Positions 1 through 12,603 of a DNA stretch of 64,000 nt are shown here, one piece after another. Made by a program: the position numbers and the translations under genes. The notes beneath the pieces were generated by a model. The model worked only from the letters and a program-made list of their open reading frames with translations. It was not told where the DNA came from and ran no database searches. The stretch comes from Pocillopora verrucosa (lineage: Eukaryota; Cnidaria; Anthozoa; Scleractinia; Pocilloporidae), in contig NC_089312.1 of assembly GCF_036669915.1 (NCBI RefSeq), forward strand, positions 29,970,330 through 30,034,329, in the 5' to 3' direction. How positions within the stretch are numbered: the first letter of the stretch is position 1; each line of letters begins with the position of its first letter.

Positions 1-25
1 TCATAAGACTAACCATTAAACCAAC

Positions 26-782
26 CTTTGTGACTGCTCAGCAAAAGCAATCTTGAGTTGCTCATGCTCCTCTGCGACCACTTTCAAGTTCTCATTGTGT
101 CTCATCATGACTTCCATCTGAAAGAAGTCCGAAAAAAATAAATTGATCATAAAAGCGTTAAAAACATTGCGAAAGATTCATGGATAGACTGCTATTTCAT
201 CACGGGCTTGAAAATGGGGTAAAGAATGTCATTGTAAAGAGAATAGGAGAAACATACCAAAAGAAAGCTTTGGAAAAAGGTCAACTTTCACACTTCCTAA
301 TATGTAATAGCGCGCACTTTTTCTCTCTTGGAAAAGTGTAATGTTTATGAATTTATAAAGCATCTTAAAGCATTATGTCACTGCGCCTTTGAGGAATGAC
401 TTGCGCCGACGAAAAACAAACTATATGTAAATGTTGGACATAAGAAAATCTAGACAGAAAACATACCTCTTTTGTCGCCGACTTCTGAGCCTGAAGAAGT
501 TCGTTTATCTGCAAATATATGCGAGTAAAGTATTTCTCATTTTTTGTTGAGAAAAAAAGGCACAGCACACTACTTTTCGACTAATCATCTTGTTTCCCTA
601 ATACTAATTACTCAAGAGCTAATTTTCTAGTTTATAGACTTCATCTCACCACACATGCATTACCTGCTCTGCTTGCTGCTCGGCCTTCTTTTCTGTCGTC
701 TGCAAGAGCTGCATCAGTTTCGCACACTACAAGAGATGAAGCCAAACGAGAAGGGTCGTGAAAACCGGTCTTATATCGACTA

Positions 783-817
<35 letters not shown>

Positions 818-3800
818 GGAAGTTTTATTGGCTTAGACACCATGGGTTATGAGCCATTATACCATGCGCGCGCAGGACTTGACTGTTTCTTAATAGACAT
901 ACATGTCATGAAGACGAGTTGAACTGGAAGTGTTTTGGTACGCTGTAACATTCCGTTAGTTCTTTGAAGATTTGTCTTTATTTTGGGGCGTTTTTAGTTA
1001 AACAATTATTCCACTCGCGCTTGCTGGATATGAGATGCCAGCTCATATCCAACGCGCGCTCTTGGATTAATTGTTTAATCATAACCATTACAATTTTCTT
1101 AAACGTGATTGGTGCATTAGCTGCCCTATTTTTCACTTCTCATTCAGTACAGCTGTAATCGGACAGTTGGCTGTAATCGGAAACCTGAAGTAGCCAATCA
1201 TTCTAAGTCCACTCAGCCAAATCCAACAACCACATAATTAATCACAATAATCATAGCAACAACCACTTATCCTGCAAAAAATTGAGGAATCTCCAAAACG
1301 GAGAATTTTTTTTACTTTAGACATTGTCTCTACCGGAGATATTTGAACTAAATGTATTTGTTGTTTTCGGAAATTGTAACGGTTATGATTAATTGGCAAC
1401 AGGACTTCTTGTCGTTCAATTCTGTCAGTAATCATACAGACAGAACTGTGATTGACAAATTGCACTCCCGCTTCGCGGTCGTCCAAATTTGTTGATTACT
1501 CGTATGATTACAGACTGAATTGGACTCCACTCGGTCCTATTACCATTATTAACATCGAGAGCGACCAATTATTCCAGCGAACTAGAACATCGTCATACCT
1601 CGGCTTCCGATTGAGCCCTCCGACACCGGTACTGTGAAATGAGACGATCAGCTTGAGCCAACGCGAGAGCCTTTGCTTCCAACAGATCTTGAAGATGACT
1701 TTCCTTTGTCTAAAATGAACATTAAAAGGTATATTTCATCCACCTGATGTTCTAACGAGTTAAGCCGAAAAATAACTATGATTGGGATAAAAACGAGAAT
1801 TTCACACTAACCACGAAGGCGGCCATCTTTGCCTCGTATATGTCCATGATTTCAGAAGCGTGAGGATCCGGTTTTATCTACCAAAAAAATGACGAAGTAT
1901 CGGAATGGCGTTATACCAGAGGGAAAAACCCGAATGTTATAGCTACCAATAGGACAGAAAATTTCAAGAAACATTCAAAAACAATACAAACAGTGCACAC
2001 AGAGAAACTGGAACATCCTTTCTGGATATCTCCATTTCAGAGGCACAAACTTTTCTCACGACGGGAAAAATGGCTCCTCATATATAACCTCTGTATGAGA
2101 ACAGATATTAGTTTAAGAGACACTTTCCCTTGTCGCAAGGTTGTTCCCCAAAAAGAAGTTCCATTGCATCCTTTTCATGGCTCACGAAACGTTAACATGC
2201 TAAACCTAAGGAAGTATAAATGTATTATGTGTATACCATGAGGCAGTTCGGTGCAGGAGTCAATGTTGTGCCAAAGAAGAGTTAAAGAGAAAAACGACAA
2301 AACAAGCAAGGAGACCTCTAGTCCTGATTTCATCTTCTCGATCAACGACTCGATGTTTGCATCACGATTTGCATTCTTCACTGGAGCACTTATCTGAACA
2401 GGAGCGTGGTCCAGGCCTGCCGAACGTAAGCTGGTGGAGTTGCGGCTATTGTTGATTGAAACCTGGTGCCGAGGAGACGAAGGCGGACTCAAGTCTGTTT
2501 CGATGGGTCGTCTTAAAAGTGTCATCTCTTCCTCACGGGCCGCGTTATTTGAGGCGATCAAATCACCTAGCCTGAAATAAATGAACATCGAATATTTTAT
2601 AGCTGATTGTGAATCCTCACGCCAATAGAAAGATATGGCATTGTAGAGGATGCTTAATATTAAACGAACTCACCATATGGCTTGGAAATCTGGCAGGCTG
2701 TTAGCATCGCACAGAATCCGGAGAGCTTTTTGAACGCTGTCACGTGAATCACTACTCATCGCGCGCGCCAAGAATGGCACTAACCTCTGGTCTTGTAATG
2801 CGGAAGCAAGCTGTTCCTATAGAGAAATAAAGCCCGTCTGCAGAGTGAGCGCAAAAAAATTTTCCTCTAACTATCGTGCCTAAGAAATAATTTACAAACT
2901 CGAAGTGCCTTTCTTATAAACAAACCAAAATTGAGTTTGAAAAAATAAATTATTTACGGTATGACAAAAGGAAAGGCTTGTACCTTGAGTCCTGTTATAT
3001 CATTCTTCAGCTTACACAGCAAGTCTAACATCTGAAGCACAAGGTTTACGCCTTCCTGGCTGCAATGAATAACGCTATCAGCAGGCGCGCATTTGACAGG
3101 TATATTGCGCATCATATGCACTGCTTTAGAATGATTCACCTTCAGATATAGAATCAGGCTTATGGAATGTGTAAGGTTCAATAGGCTTTGACACATTGCT
3201 TAGTACAAAGCTTCTCTTGGGAACTTCTCGTGAAACAAGAAGAATCATTCGGGAACGTCCTTTTTTTCCTCCAACAAAATAAGATGCTAACTAAGTAAAG
3301 ATGAGGAAGTTTCTCTTTATCAATAATTAAAGAATTTTGGTATGACTTGTTTAGTATTCTATAAGCGAACTAAATTTGGGTTAGTGTAGCTTTACGGCTT
3401 TGTAAACAAGTGTACCGTTTTGTTTGTCTGCTTTAAGCCGTTGTACGTGTAACGACTCTTTACAATGCCGAAACACAACACAGCAGCTCTTGCGAGTGTT
3501 CACTGGCAAGCAATAATTTTACTGTTCATGTTTAGCAGAGAACATCCTGCCACTGTAACATTGTAACATACCTCCAAGGTAACGCTAGGGTGCTTCTTGT
3601 TCCAATACTGTTGTGCTGATATTGATATTCCAATAATTTCCACCAGTACTCGAGCTTTACATGTCCTAAAACAATACTCTTCAAAGAATCCTCAAAACAA
3701 AGAAGTTTGAAGAGTTAAGGGGAGTAACAACTGGTGGACAGTGCACCATGATATGAAGAAGTAAGTTACTCGTCATGTCACAACAATGGGCCAAAAAAAA

Positions 3801-6800
3801 AAGTCCCTATGAGGAATCGAACCCCAGACCTTTGGATTCTGCACTGCGATGCTTTACCTTGAAGCAACAAGGAATATTGCTACTACCCGCTAGACGGTAT
3901 GATAGTCCATCACAAGACACCCCAGCAGTATTCTGTCAGTCTTCCTGACAGTTTGCTAGAAACCAGTCATAGATGATGCTTGTTAGGGAAAGAATACAAC
4001 ACAATGGCTCTAACAGAGCTCACACCCCCATCTTTCAACTAGGAGTTATGCAGTCACTACCCAGGAAACTACTTAATCCCCCATATCTTTGAATGGGAGA
4101 TGAAAAACCATAAATACAATACAATACAATTCTCACAGCAATACAGTTGTCATATAGTTTCCATTTAACAACCTCATCTTTAAGCTAAATTGACGTGCAT
4201 ACTGTGAATATGGAATAACCTGAACAGTATCAAGAAGGATATCATTAAGAACTTCCATGGCCTTGTTGATCTGTGCACATGTTTGTTTGAGTAAGGTGCC
4301 ATCGATTTCCGTGGGTGGTACAAGTAGCTGAGTCAGAACAGAAACAAGATCAGATGTGGGAGGAGAGAGCTGATCCAGAAGACCGCCATCACCAAGTTCC
4401 TAGAGTGGAAAGTAGAGACAACAAATGGACATAATCATGAATTAAAAGGTAACTGATGGCTATGAAGTCAGTTTTTTGGAATACTCTCTAAATGCTTCAG
4501 GTAAAACAGTCACAAGGTGCTTCAAATGTTTCTTTGTTCATTTTTCCACTCAAAAAAACTTTCCTAAATGCAGCTTTATGAGTCATCTGCCAAAACAAAA
4601 CAACAACTCAAAAGTATAAGTCTTCATAAGTCAAATTTACTCCCAGAGTTCAGTATATGGTTACTGCTGCTTATATTTATTTAGGAGTATTTTTGCTTCA
4701 TGGCATTTTTGCTCTAAGATTTTCCATGGGACTGTAATAGATGAAATCATGAAATGTTTCTTGACCAAAATTTAATGCACTCAGGAAATTCATGTTTCAA
4801 AATATCTAATACCAATGTTTAATTTCGTACCCTTAAAACTTACTACACATTTTTGCCAAACAAATTTTAAGTTTGCAGAACATTTCCAACCATTTTTGAC
4901 AATAACTTCATCAAGCAGTGGAGATTTCCTTCTAATGCGTTTAGAAGTTGTAACAACTGTTTTGTACCTCATAAATCTCCTTGATAAAATCAAGAGCCTT
5001 CAGGGACACAGTTGAGTGGGTGTCAACTGACTGACCGGCCCAGTATAAGACAGCATCATATGCACTGTTCACATTTGGGTCCTTTGGTTTGGAGCTTGCA
5101 GGTGAAAACAATGCTCTGCACACAAGACATCGTAACCCAGTAACTGAGCAGAATGTCAACAGCAGCTCAAATACCTTTCAAGAAATAAGCAAACATTATG
5201 TGGTAAATTAAAAGTTCTGGGAGCACCTCCACCAAGCTGAACCAAGCTCCTCAAAAAATTCTCCGAAATTACAAAATAATTCAAAGAACATCTGAAAAAT
5301 GGGACAAGATATAGTTCTATTACCATTCATAATACATTGAATATTTTACTTGCGCATGATTGGTCTCATTGCATCACAGGAATGAATATGTCCTAGCTAA
5401 AATTGTTGAATACCCTCCTTAAACTTTTCTGTATGATAGTGCTAGTATCCTGGATTTTCTTTCCAATATGAACCCTCAATACTCTCAGCTGCACATGAGG
5501 AGAACATTTTTATTTCAGTTGTCTCTTAGCCAGCAGAAGACACCCTTAAATTCACTCTTGAGATACATAGTTACATGTACATGTACACATTCACACAACA
5601 ACCTCTACAGCAAATAAAAGCACATTGTTACAAATATCTACAATAATTTTAATGCCTAAAATGGACGACCTTAACTGCCTCATCTGCATGGTTTAAGTGT
5701 AGCAAAGCCAGAATCTGCTCCAGGTAAAAAGCCAAATGTTCATGTCTGAAACCAAATAAGTCGTGGAGTCATTATACACATTAATTCATACATTTCATTC
5801 CATAGCATACCAATGTGTCCTTTTACAGGTTAAAACTGTATGCACTTTCCAGGAGTTACAATGCATAGTGCACATATTTGCAAGGGGTTTCAAAAAAACC
5901 TTTTTCATAACAAGTTGCTTAAGGTGGGAATGAAGCCTGTTGTCTAAAAGGGCCATAAAAATCGTATTGTTTATAACATATGAACAGATGGTACTAAAAG
6001 TCTTGAGAAGGCCCTCTGAGTGGCAATGGGCTTCATCAAGTCCTTAATTAAGCCAACTGCAATAGAGATAGTGATTATGAAGAAATATATCAGGGCTGTC
6101 AATAAGTTTTAAGGTAGACAGCAAATGAGAATGTTGAGCCATGTTGTTTTGTTGGATTATGCAAAAGACTTGGCACTATCCAGTTAAAATATCCCAAGAG
6201 TCCATGAAGATCCCATACACCTTCCAGAGAATTTGAAATAAACATGGAACTGATTTACACATTCTTATCACTACAAAATCATGCATTCTGCAATTTTGCT
6301 TAAAACTGGGAAATAGCTGCTGTACAAATTTCTTCAATGGTATTTTGATAATTGTTCAATTTTATTGACAGCAATGTTAAAATGAAATAAAAGAAGCAAA
6401 GCTGGCTAAAGGTAGCACTGACACTAGGCAGAGGTTTTGGCCAGCTACCAGCGCTCCTCTAGACAGCTTTGCGAACCTTATGTTTCACTATGATGAACCT
6501 TTTAACAAACTAAGGATCCATACATTAGATGAACTTACATGAGGAGAGATTGCTGAATTTTAGGGCTGGCAAGTAAATCAACAAACAGATCCACTGAGGA
6601 ACGTCTTGTTGTTGAGCCCTCACCATTTATCAGAAATGTGAAAACCAGCTGAAAGGTCTGGTGAATATTCTTGGAATTGAACAGCTAGTTGATATAAAGA
6701 AAAGTGAATGATCATGGTGGTGCTTAAACTACTACATAGTAAGAAGAAACTGTATTTAAACAGATCTTCAGTGACATCTCTGATTAAATAGTCTCACCTA

Positions 6801-9800
6801 AACATGGGGGGTTGGTCAGTAGGATTAAAGACAGAATTTTGAAGCTTTTAATTGAGATCTTAAACACCCCTCCCTTCTGACCCCAGATAGTTGAGATGTG
6901 GCAATGTAAACATGGAAAAAGTCTACTAATGCCAACACACTGTTTATGAATTCTCATTTTTTCAAACCTATTGACAAATGAGATTGGATTTAGCAGTCCT
7001 CAATTCATTAGGGTACAATGCTTTCAGTTTCAAAATTATCTAATTTTATCTACACAAGAGATTTACCTTCTCTCCTAGCTGCTCATGAAGTGATAAGCTT
7101 GTCAAAATGGATAATGCAAACACAATTACTGTCAGGTTACTATGAGACAGAAAGGCTATTAGAGTCCGGTAGAGTGATTTTATGTTCTCCTGCAATGACA
7201 AAATTAGCCTCTGGATCAGTAAACCAAATCAGTGTTTCAAAGTTACTACAAGACTCAAAAAATCTGAGAATACTAAAAATATTCAGAGCATGTGATTGTG
7301 TTTTAGGGACAAAACAACTAGGTGTTAAGAAAACTAAAACCCAAACAGCAATAGTTATAAAGTTGAGGTTAAGATAGTTGCTTGTGTATTTGCCACGATT
7401 ATTTTTATTGATCATTTTGGTAGAAATAGAAATTGACCTGTCAGAATCAAACCAAAATGTTCATAACTTTCTGAGTTTGTAGGTAAACTTTATTGTTATT
7501 ATAAATGATATGCAAGTTAAACTCACAGGTAGCTTTAATGCTTAGCAATACTCAAAAAAACTTTTTCAACTGAAAACTTTATTTTTGCGTATCAGATGGC
7601 TAGGTAATTACAATCTTGAAAAGAAAGTACAGTGTAAAATATTGCATAGTTTCATATACAAATTGCACTGTAAATATACGCAATCATTACACATTTGCTC
7701 ACCAGTGCCTTGACATGGGCTTGGATTGGCAGATTATGTCGGCATAAGTTTGCCAACAGACCTAAACATGGTATAGTAAGGTCTGACTCTTGCATCTGTC
7801 TACGTTGAGTGAAAAGGTAGAAAAGATTAAGATTATCATGAATAAAGTAGAATTCTATACTTATTTTATAACAGATGGACAGATGGACAGACAAACTGAA
7901 AGATGAACAAACACACAGCTGGAGCAACAGTTCTAAAGACAGACAGCAACTAGCATAATTAAAGTGAACAAAAATTATAACAACTCAGACAAAGTTCTGC
8001 AATCTTTGTTCAATTACATTAATACCACAACAAATGCTTGCTGCTTCCTTCAATGCCCAAACTATCATTTTTATGTTTCCCTTGAACTGTTTTCTCCTTC
8101 CTCTTCTCTTCTCTTCTCTTAATAACAATCATGACAAATAATAAACTTTGCTTATTAAACTTCCCAAATATTTCATCAACATAATACTGTTATCAGCCAC
8201 AGTAATTTTATGACAGCAGCATTGTCATCATATTTAACAGCAATAGATACTTTAATTCGTCATGCTGTACATAATATTTTCAATTGATATTTGGTTAACC
8301 ATAATAAAAATCCACATGTACCTACATGTTATTCACTAAATATCTGATCAGTTCACCAATGTATCCACTTGGTGTAGTGAATTTACAGCCATATGTGACT
8401 CTTTCCAGAAGTTGCAGACACTTTGAATTTAAAACAACAGAAATGGTAAATATTTGTACATGATTGTACAACTGAATTCACAGAATTTTTCCTACACTAG
8501 AATGGCTACATCTCTAAATTCCAAATTATCAAAAAGATCTGTCTTTAGCAAACCTCTGCCCAATAAGATTCCTTTGCAGACGAGACAAAACAGCCAGGGT
8601 AACATACAGCACCTCTCATATGAATTGCAGCATTTCATGCTTGTGATACATACATGCAATTCCCACATTTTACACAGGCAAAACATGCACAATATGTCTA
8701 ACTATGTACAAATGCATATGGTAGAAAATGCATGCAAGTAATTGTGACATGCATGTAAATGCAACAAAACATGCACAGTATAACTACACAAATGCATGAT
8801 TGTGATATGCATGTAAATAACATGCAATCACATACAAGCAAGTGCAACTCCCATATTGTACACAAGCAGAACATGCACACTGTATGCAACTTAAGCATAA
8901 ATGGATATGGTAAAAATGCATGCAAGTGATTGTGAAATGCATGTAAAATTTAATCACATACATTAAAATCAGTCCACTAAAACTCATTAAATGCATACAC
9001 TAAGATAATAGTAATAAGATAAACTAACCCTAACTTTGAGAAAGTAAACATGAAGGGTACCTGTAAAATCATTTTGCCATTTGATGCTAGGTGATGTTTA
9101 TGAAGTAGAGCTGCTAATGTAGAGGTCAGGTGATATGTGGAATGAAGAGTTTCTCTTGTGCTTCTGTCATTTGCTGATTGAGTGAGATGGGAAGTTATCA
9201 GCTAGTTGCAATGCAAACTAATACTTTGAATTCATGACTTCCAGATTAAACTCAAGTCTCTAATGTTCTGATATTTATTTCATTCAACATCTTCTTTGAC
9301 CCATGGCTTTTAAAACAAAAAGTTGTAGGACATTTTATGTTTAGTTTCACAAAGGCTACATTTGGTTTGCAAATTAAGACTGTATGATGCACTACCAAAA
9401 TAGACCTTTCCAACAAAATCCCCTTTTATTGATACTCTAGGAATCAGTGAATGTAGTTTACAATGTACATGTTCAGTGAATTTGTAATTCAACAGGACCA
9501 ATGCCCTAAACCCTTCAAAGATTTTAGTGGATTTCCCAACAAAAATAATATATTATATTTATAAATTGAATAACAATAACATGCTTCAAGCCAGACATGT
9601 GCTGTAGCTCTAAAATTTCAGCACAAGCATGCACAAGTTCTGAACTCATACCTCGTTAGCTTACAAATAAAAAGAAGATAACTGGTCAACAAATACTACA
9701 TAGATTTTAAGCTTTTACATGTGCTTGTGCTGAAATTGTGAAGCTCCCCCTTTGAAATCACTCACCAAGATTAAACAATAATGCCATAGCCTTGGTATGT

Positions 9801-10876
9801 AGACTTGGTTTCACACTGCTTTCACTCAATAGACCCACCAGTGAAGAGAGACATTCTGCAGGAAGAAGCTCTTTGGCATTAAATCCACGAAGAGGTTTCC
9901 CAGCTGAGGTGATTCCAATTAAAACCTAATATAAAAAAGAAACACAAATAGAAATTTGAGTCAATTGGCAAAAAGTACGAACATCTAAAACAGGATTTCT
10001 CACATTTCTCATCCAGCTGCATGAGTGCAATGTGGGATAAGAATCCAACTGTAGAATTTTTTAACAGTAATTTACACCTAGTCAGCTTAACGTATCTGCA
10101 GTTAGCCACTAGTATACATTTAACATTTAACCCTTCACCCCCTTACATCAGTATGCATATCCTCCATGCTGTTCTCTATACATTTCTTAAGGTGCTGACA
10201 AGGAGAATTTGTTTAAAAATCAACAGCCTCTTCAGCTAGTGATAGTTTCCGTTATTCTTGTGACCTTAGTGTTTGATTCAGGGGTGATATTGTAAGGAGA
10301 AATTAGATACTTGTCATTCAAAGGAGTTTTAACCCTTTAAAAAGGGTTAAAGTTAGAGATAAAGATCAGCTGAAATTACGCCTGGCATAAACTTTAAAAT
10401 ATTCGCTTATTTGTCTTCTTTTCAATTTTTTACCACAAATTGAAGGCTATCTTATCCAATATGGTTCCTTGGCCCCAGATAATTATAGATCACCCAAACA
10501 CCCAACCCAAACTATTTTATTGTTTAATCACGACTATGACTCTATGCATGTATGCTGAGAAGCTCTTAAAAGAAACTTTTAAAACCTGGAGATCAGTATC
10601 GTAACAAAACTGTCGAATTTCTAAAGATTGTCATGTATATACAGCTAGACCACTAAAACAACGCCGAAGAACCGATTTTCCCAGAAGACAATCATCCACT
10701 GCTTATTTCAATGTTTCTCATTTTCACTCCAATTTCATGAACTAATAAGATTCCAATCTGCAACTTACATCGATTTGTCGTTCAAGATCCTTCGTGTTAT
10801 GATCAGTGTTGTGACTTCTGTATTGACAAAACGCGCTTGAAAGTGCTTTGAGACAAGCTGTCACATCCAGCGACAT
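26..10876 (-). CDS. CIP2A: CIP2A, 19 exons, C-terminus outside window
   Basis: Homolog of the vertebrate PP2A inhibitor and TOPBP1 partner CIP2A. Exons from the start: 10769-10876, 9766-9925, 9061-9173, 8326-8420, 7703-7799, 7067-7189, 6539-6684, 5670-5745, 4968-5174, 4203-4399, 3572-3665, 2984-3139, 2674-2816, 2316-2571, 1812-1877, 1599-1709, 664-726, 467-508, 26-117. Phases join without a stop for about 781 codons; the vertebrate protein is about 905 aa. Diagnostic stretches are [56 protein letters not shown] and [10 protein letters not shown]. The armadillo-like half runs to about residue 600 and the coiled-coil half follows. The start ([12 protein letters not shown]) matches the family N-terminus. 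Less certain: the GTCGTC donor of exon 8 and the exon 10/11 join (CA|GTATGC chosen to keep frame). Confidence 0.93.
1378..1552 (-). repeat. Palindromic MITE, GAGTGGAGTCCAATT family, copy 1
   Basis: Reverse-complement copy of the element also seen at 24694-24842 and 61694-61830. Shared order: TAATGGTAAT, GAGTGGAGTCCAATT, TCTGTAATCATACG, then a GCGAAGCGGGAGT centre and the inverted arm. Lies in the CIP2A intron between exons 16 and 17. Confidence 0.6.
3785..3900 (-). repeat. tRNA-related SINE-like fragment in CIP2A intron
   Basis: On the minus strand there is a T-arm-like box GGTTCGATTCC with a five-base stem (TGGGG/CCTCA), followed by TAGGGAC and a T run like a pol III terminator. The matching 5' acceptor strand and a paired anticodon stem are absent, so it is not a working tRNA. 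An (ACAAT)n tail lies at 4118-4132 on the plus strand. A tRNA-derived SINE is the likeliest reading. Confidence 0.4.
8640..8955. repeat. ATGCATG-rich degenerate minisatellite in CIP2A intron 3
   Basis: Imperfect recurrences of ATGCATGCAAGT, TGTGA(C/A)ATGCATGTAAAT and AACATGCACA, including two copies of a longer unit with AATGCATGCAAGTRATTGTGA. It sits between CIP2A exons 3 (9061-9173) and 4 (8326-8420). Open frames across it are a by-product of the repeat. Confidence 0.6.
10126..10340. repeat. MITE family C (AACCCTTYA ends), copy 1
   Basis: Starts with TTTAACCCTTCACCC and ends near TTTTAACCCTTTAA. The interior has the order CCATGCTGTTCTCTATA, AGGAGAATTTGTTTA, TTCAGGGGTGATATTGTAAGG, shared with 43342-43530 and, reversed, 50090-50297. 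Lies in CIP2A intron 1. Confidence 0.6.
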
Positions 10877-11071
10877 CTTGAGCTTGTGAAAACCAATCTT
10901 CAAGAGCCACAATCGTGCAGTAATACTAAGGAAAAAAAATGAGATGAATTCCCTTCGCCAGTGTTGTTAGATTCTCTTAAAACTGTTCCTGTAGTTTCAA
11001 ATTCCCGCGCATAACATGATGCGCATCGAATTTTACGGATTGCCGCTGACAAAACTGTTCGGGAGTAATGT

Positions 11072-11211
11072 CGGGTTGTTCCAAGGTCGGATAGCACTAT
11101 CCGCTGGATACATCTCTATCCGGTCTAAACCGCCATACCTTTTGCCATCGCTTATCCGCTGGATAGCTATTTATCCTTTGGATAGCGTTATCCGACCTTT
11201 ACACAACCGAG
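11072..11211. repeat. GGATA-rich palindromic MITE next to the CIP2A start
   Basis: Terminal inverted repeats of the type GGTTGT..AAGGTCGGATA and TATCCGACCTTTACACAACC, with internal GCTGGATA/TATCC palindromes. It sits about 200 bp upstream of the CIP2A start codon, in the spacer between divergently oriented genes. Confidence 0.55.
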
Positions 11212-12603
11212 CCCTGCTGATTGGTAAGTAAGAACTTATCAGGAGCTGGTAAGGTGACTGAAACAGGTTTGTCATTTCTTCTCTCAAGCTTACCCACAAT
11301 TATGAGCTTGGCATTAGATAGGTTATTTAACGGTTCAACGTATCAAATTTGGCAGGATTTACCGCAAGTAGACTGTCACGTTCTACAAACGGGAGATCCC
11401 TAAAAAAAAAAAAAATCCCTCTCCCCACTCCCCCCCCCAAAAAGGAGGAAACCTCCCTCCCCCCCCCCAAAAAAAAGAAAAGAAACCGAAGTATTCTCTC
11501 ATTGACGTTAAATGGGTTCTATAATCGTCTCCTAATCAAACTTTGCAAGGCTTCATAAAATTTTCCTTGGTCAGCAGAAAAATGCAGTGAAATTCATGAC
11601 CACTAGTGATACCATCGTCTGGTCGTTCTCTTAAGGTCCCTAATCGCTAATGGCTAGTTGATCAAGCAGTTACACCTCGGTTATCAGAGACTCACATGAT
11701 GAGACCACAGTTATACAAGCGACTTTTCATGACTACTTTGGAGAGTGTTGATTAAGGATGGAAAAAGCTAAAACAAGAATTCTCCTGTTTCGTGGAGAAT
11801 AGAACGAAAATTTGTTTTTAATCGGATAATGTAGAGTTATGAGGAGGGCCTTGGAGTAAGTTATTCAAGTTTAAGTGCCTTCGCTGTGCAAATCCGTATT
11901 GCCCTACATCACAAACGTTAAATCTGAATGCAAGATGAGAGCGTTTTTTTCAAACATTGAAAAATGACTCGTGGAATATGCAGCTCGTGGCACTACTCAA
12001 CAAACACGAGGGGCAATTTATAAGAATTGGGACATAATTTTTTTGTCAAGAAGTTTTCTACATGAAATACGATCGGTCTCTACATGGCCTCGCCCACAAG
12101 CAGGTCTCCGATACGCTAGGCTAACACAGAAAATTTAACACTTTTCTTGATGAAGTTTAAATAAACAACATCGTTGCGCTCCTTATGGAAGTCATGTTAT
12201 TTAATGATCCAATACAATATTCTCCTAAAATATAACAGAATCTGACGGAAAACTAAGAATTGTTTACCATTCGCCAAAGTACATGGTGTCTAACTGATTC
12301 AACCTGTTCACCTGGGACGAATACGAACACTTACCCTCTCTCTGACTGAATCTACCACAAGTGCTAACTCATAATAAATGCATGATGGCATCGTAACTGG
12401 TCTTTGCATTGTTTCTCTCTCATATTTCATGCTACAATGTCGATTTTCTATCTTTTGCTGAGCAGACGACATAAAATTATTTCAATGATGGTTAATCGAA
12501 ATTATGCAAACTTCGACAGTGATTTACGGATAGCTTGAAAATAAGCAGAGTGTGGAAAAAGTAAAGACACATTCTTGACAGATTTTTCTATCAGAGATCT
12601 GAC
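11212..12603. other. Intergenic, no gene seen
   Basis: Spacer upstream of the secreted-protein gene. It holds an A/C homopolymer patch (about 11401-11480) and otherwise AT-rich sequence without a supported exon, RNA gene or repeat pair. It presumably contains the promoter of the 12604 gene; no convincing TATA box was identified. Confidence 0.4.

Noticed and set aside
3785-3900. Possible true tRNA gene on the minus strand
   Set aside because: T-arm and T-run are good, but the 5' acceptor strand and anticodon stem do not pair.
7018-7377. 119-codon plus-strand frame
   Set aside because: It is antisense to CIP2A exon 6 (7067-7189) and intron sequence and has no domain; a shadow frame.
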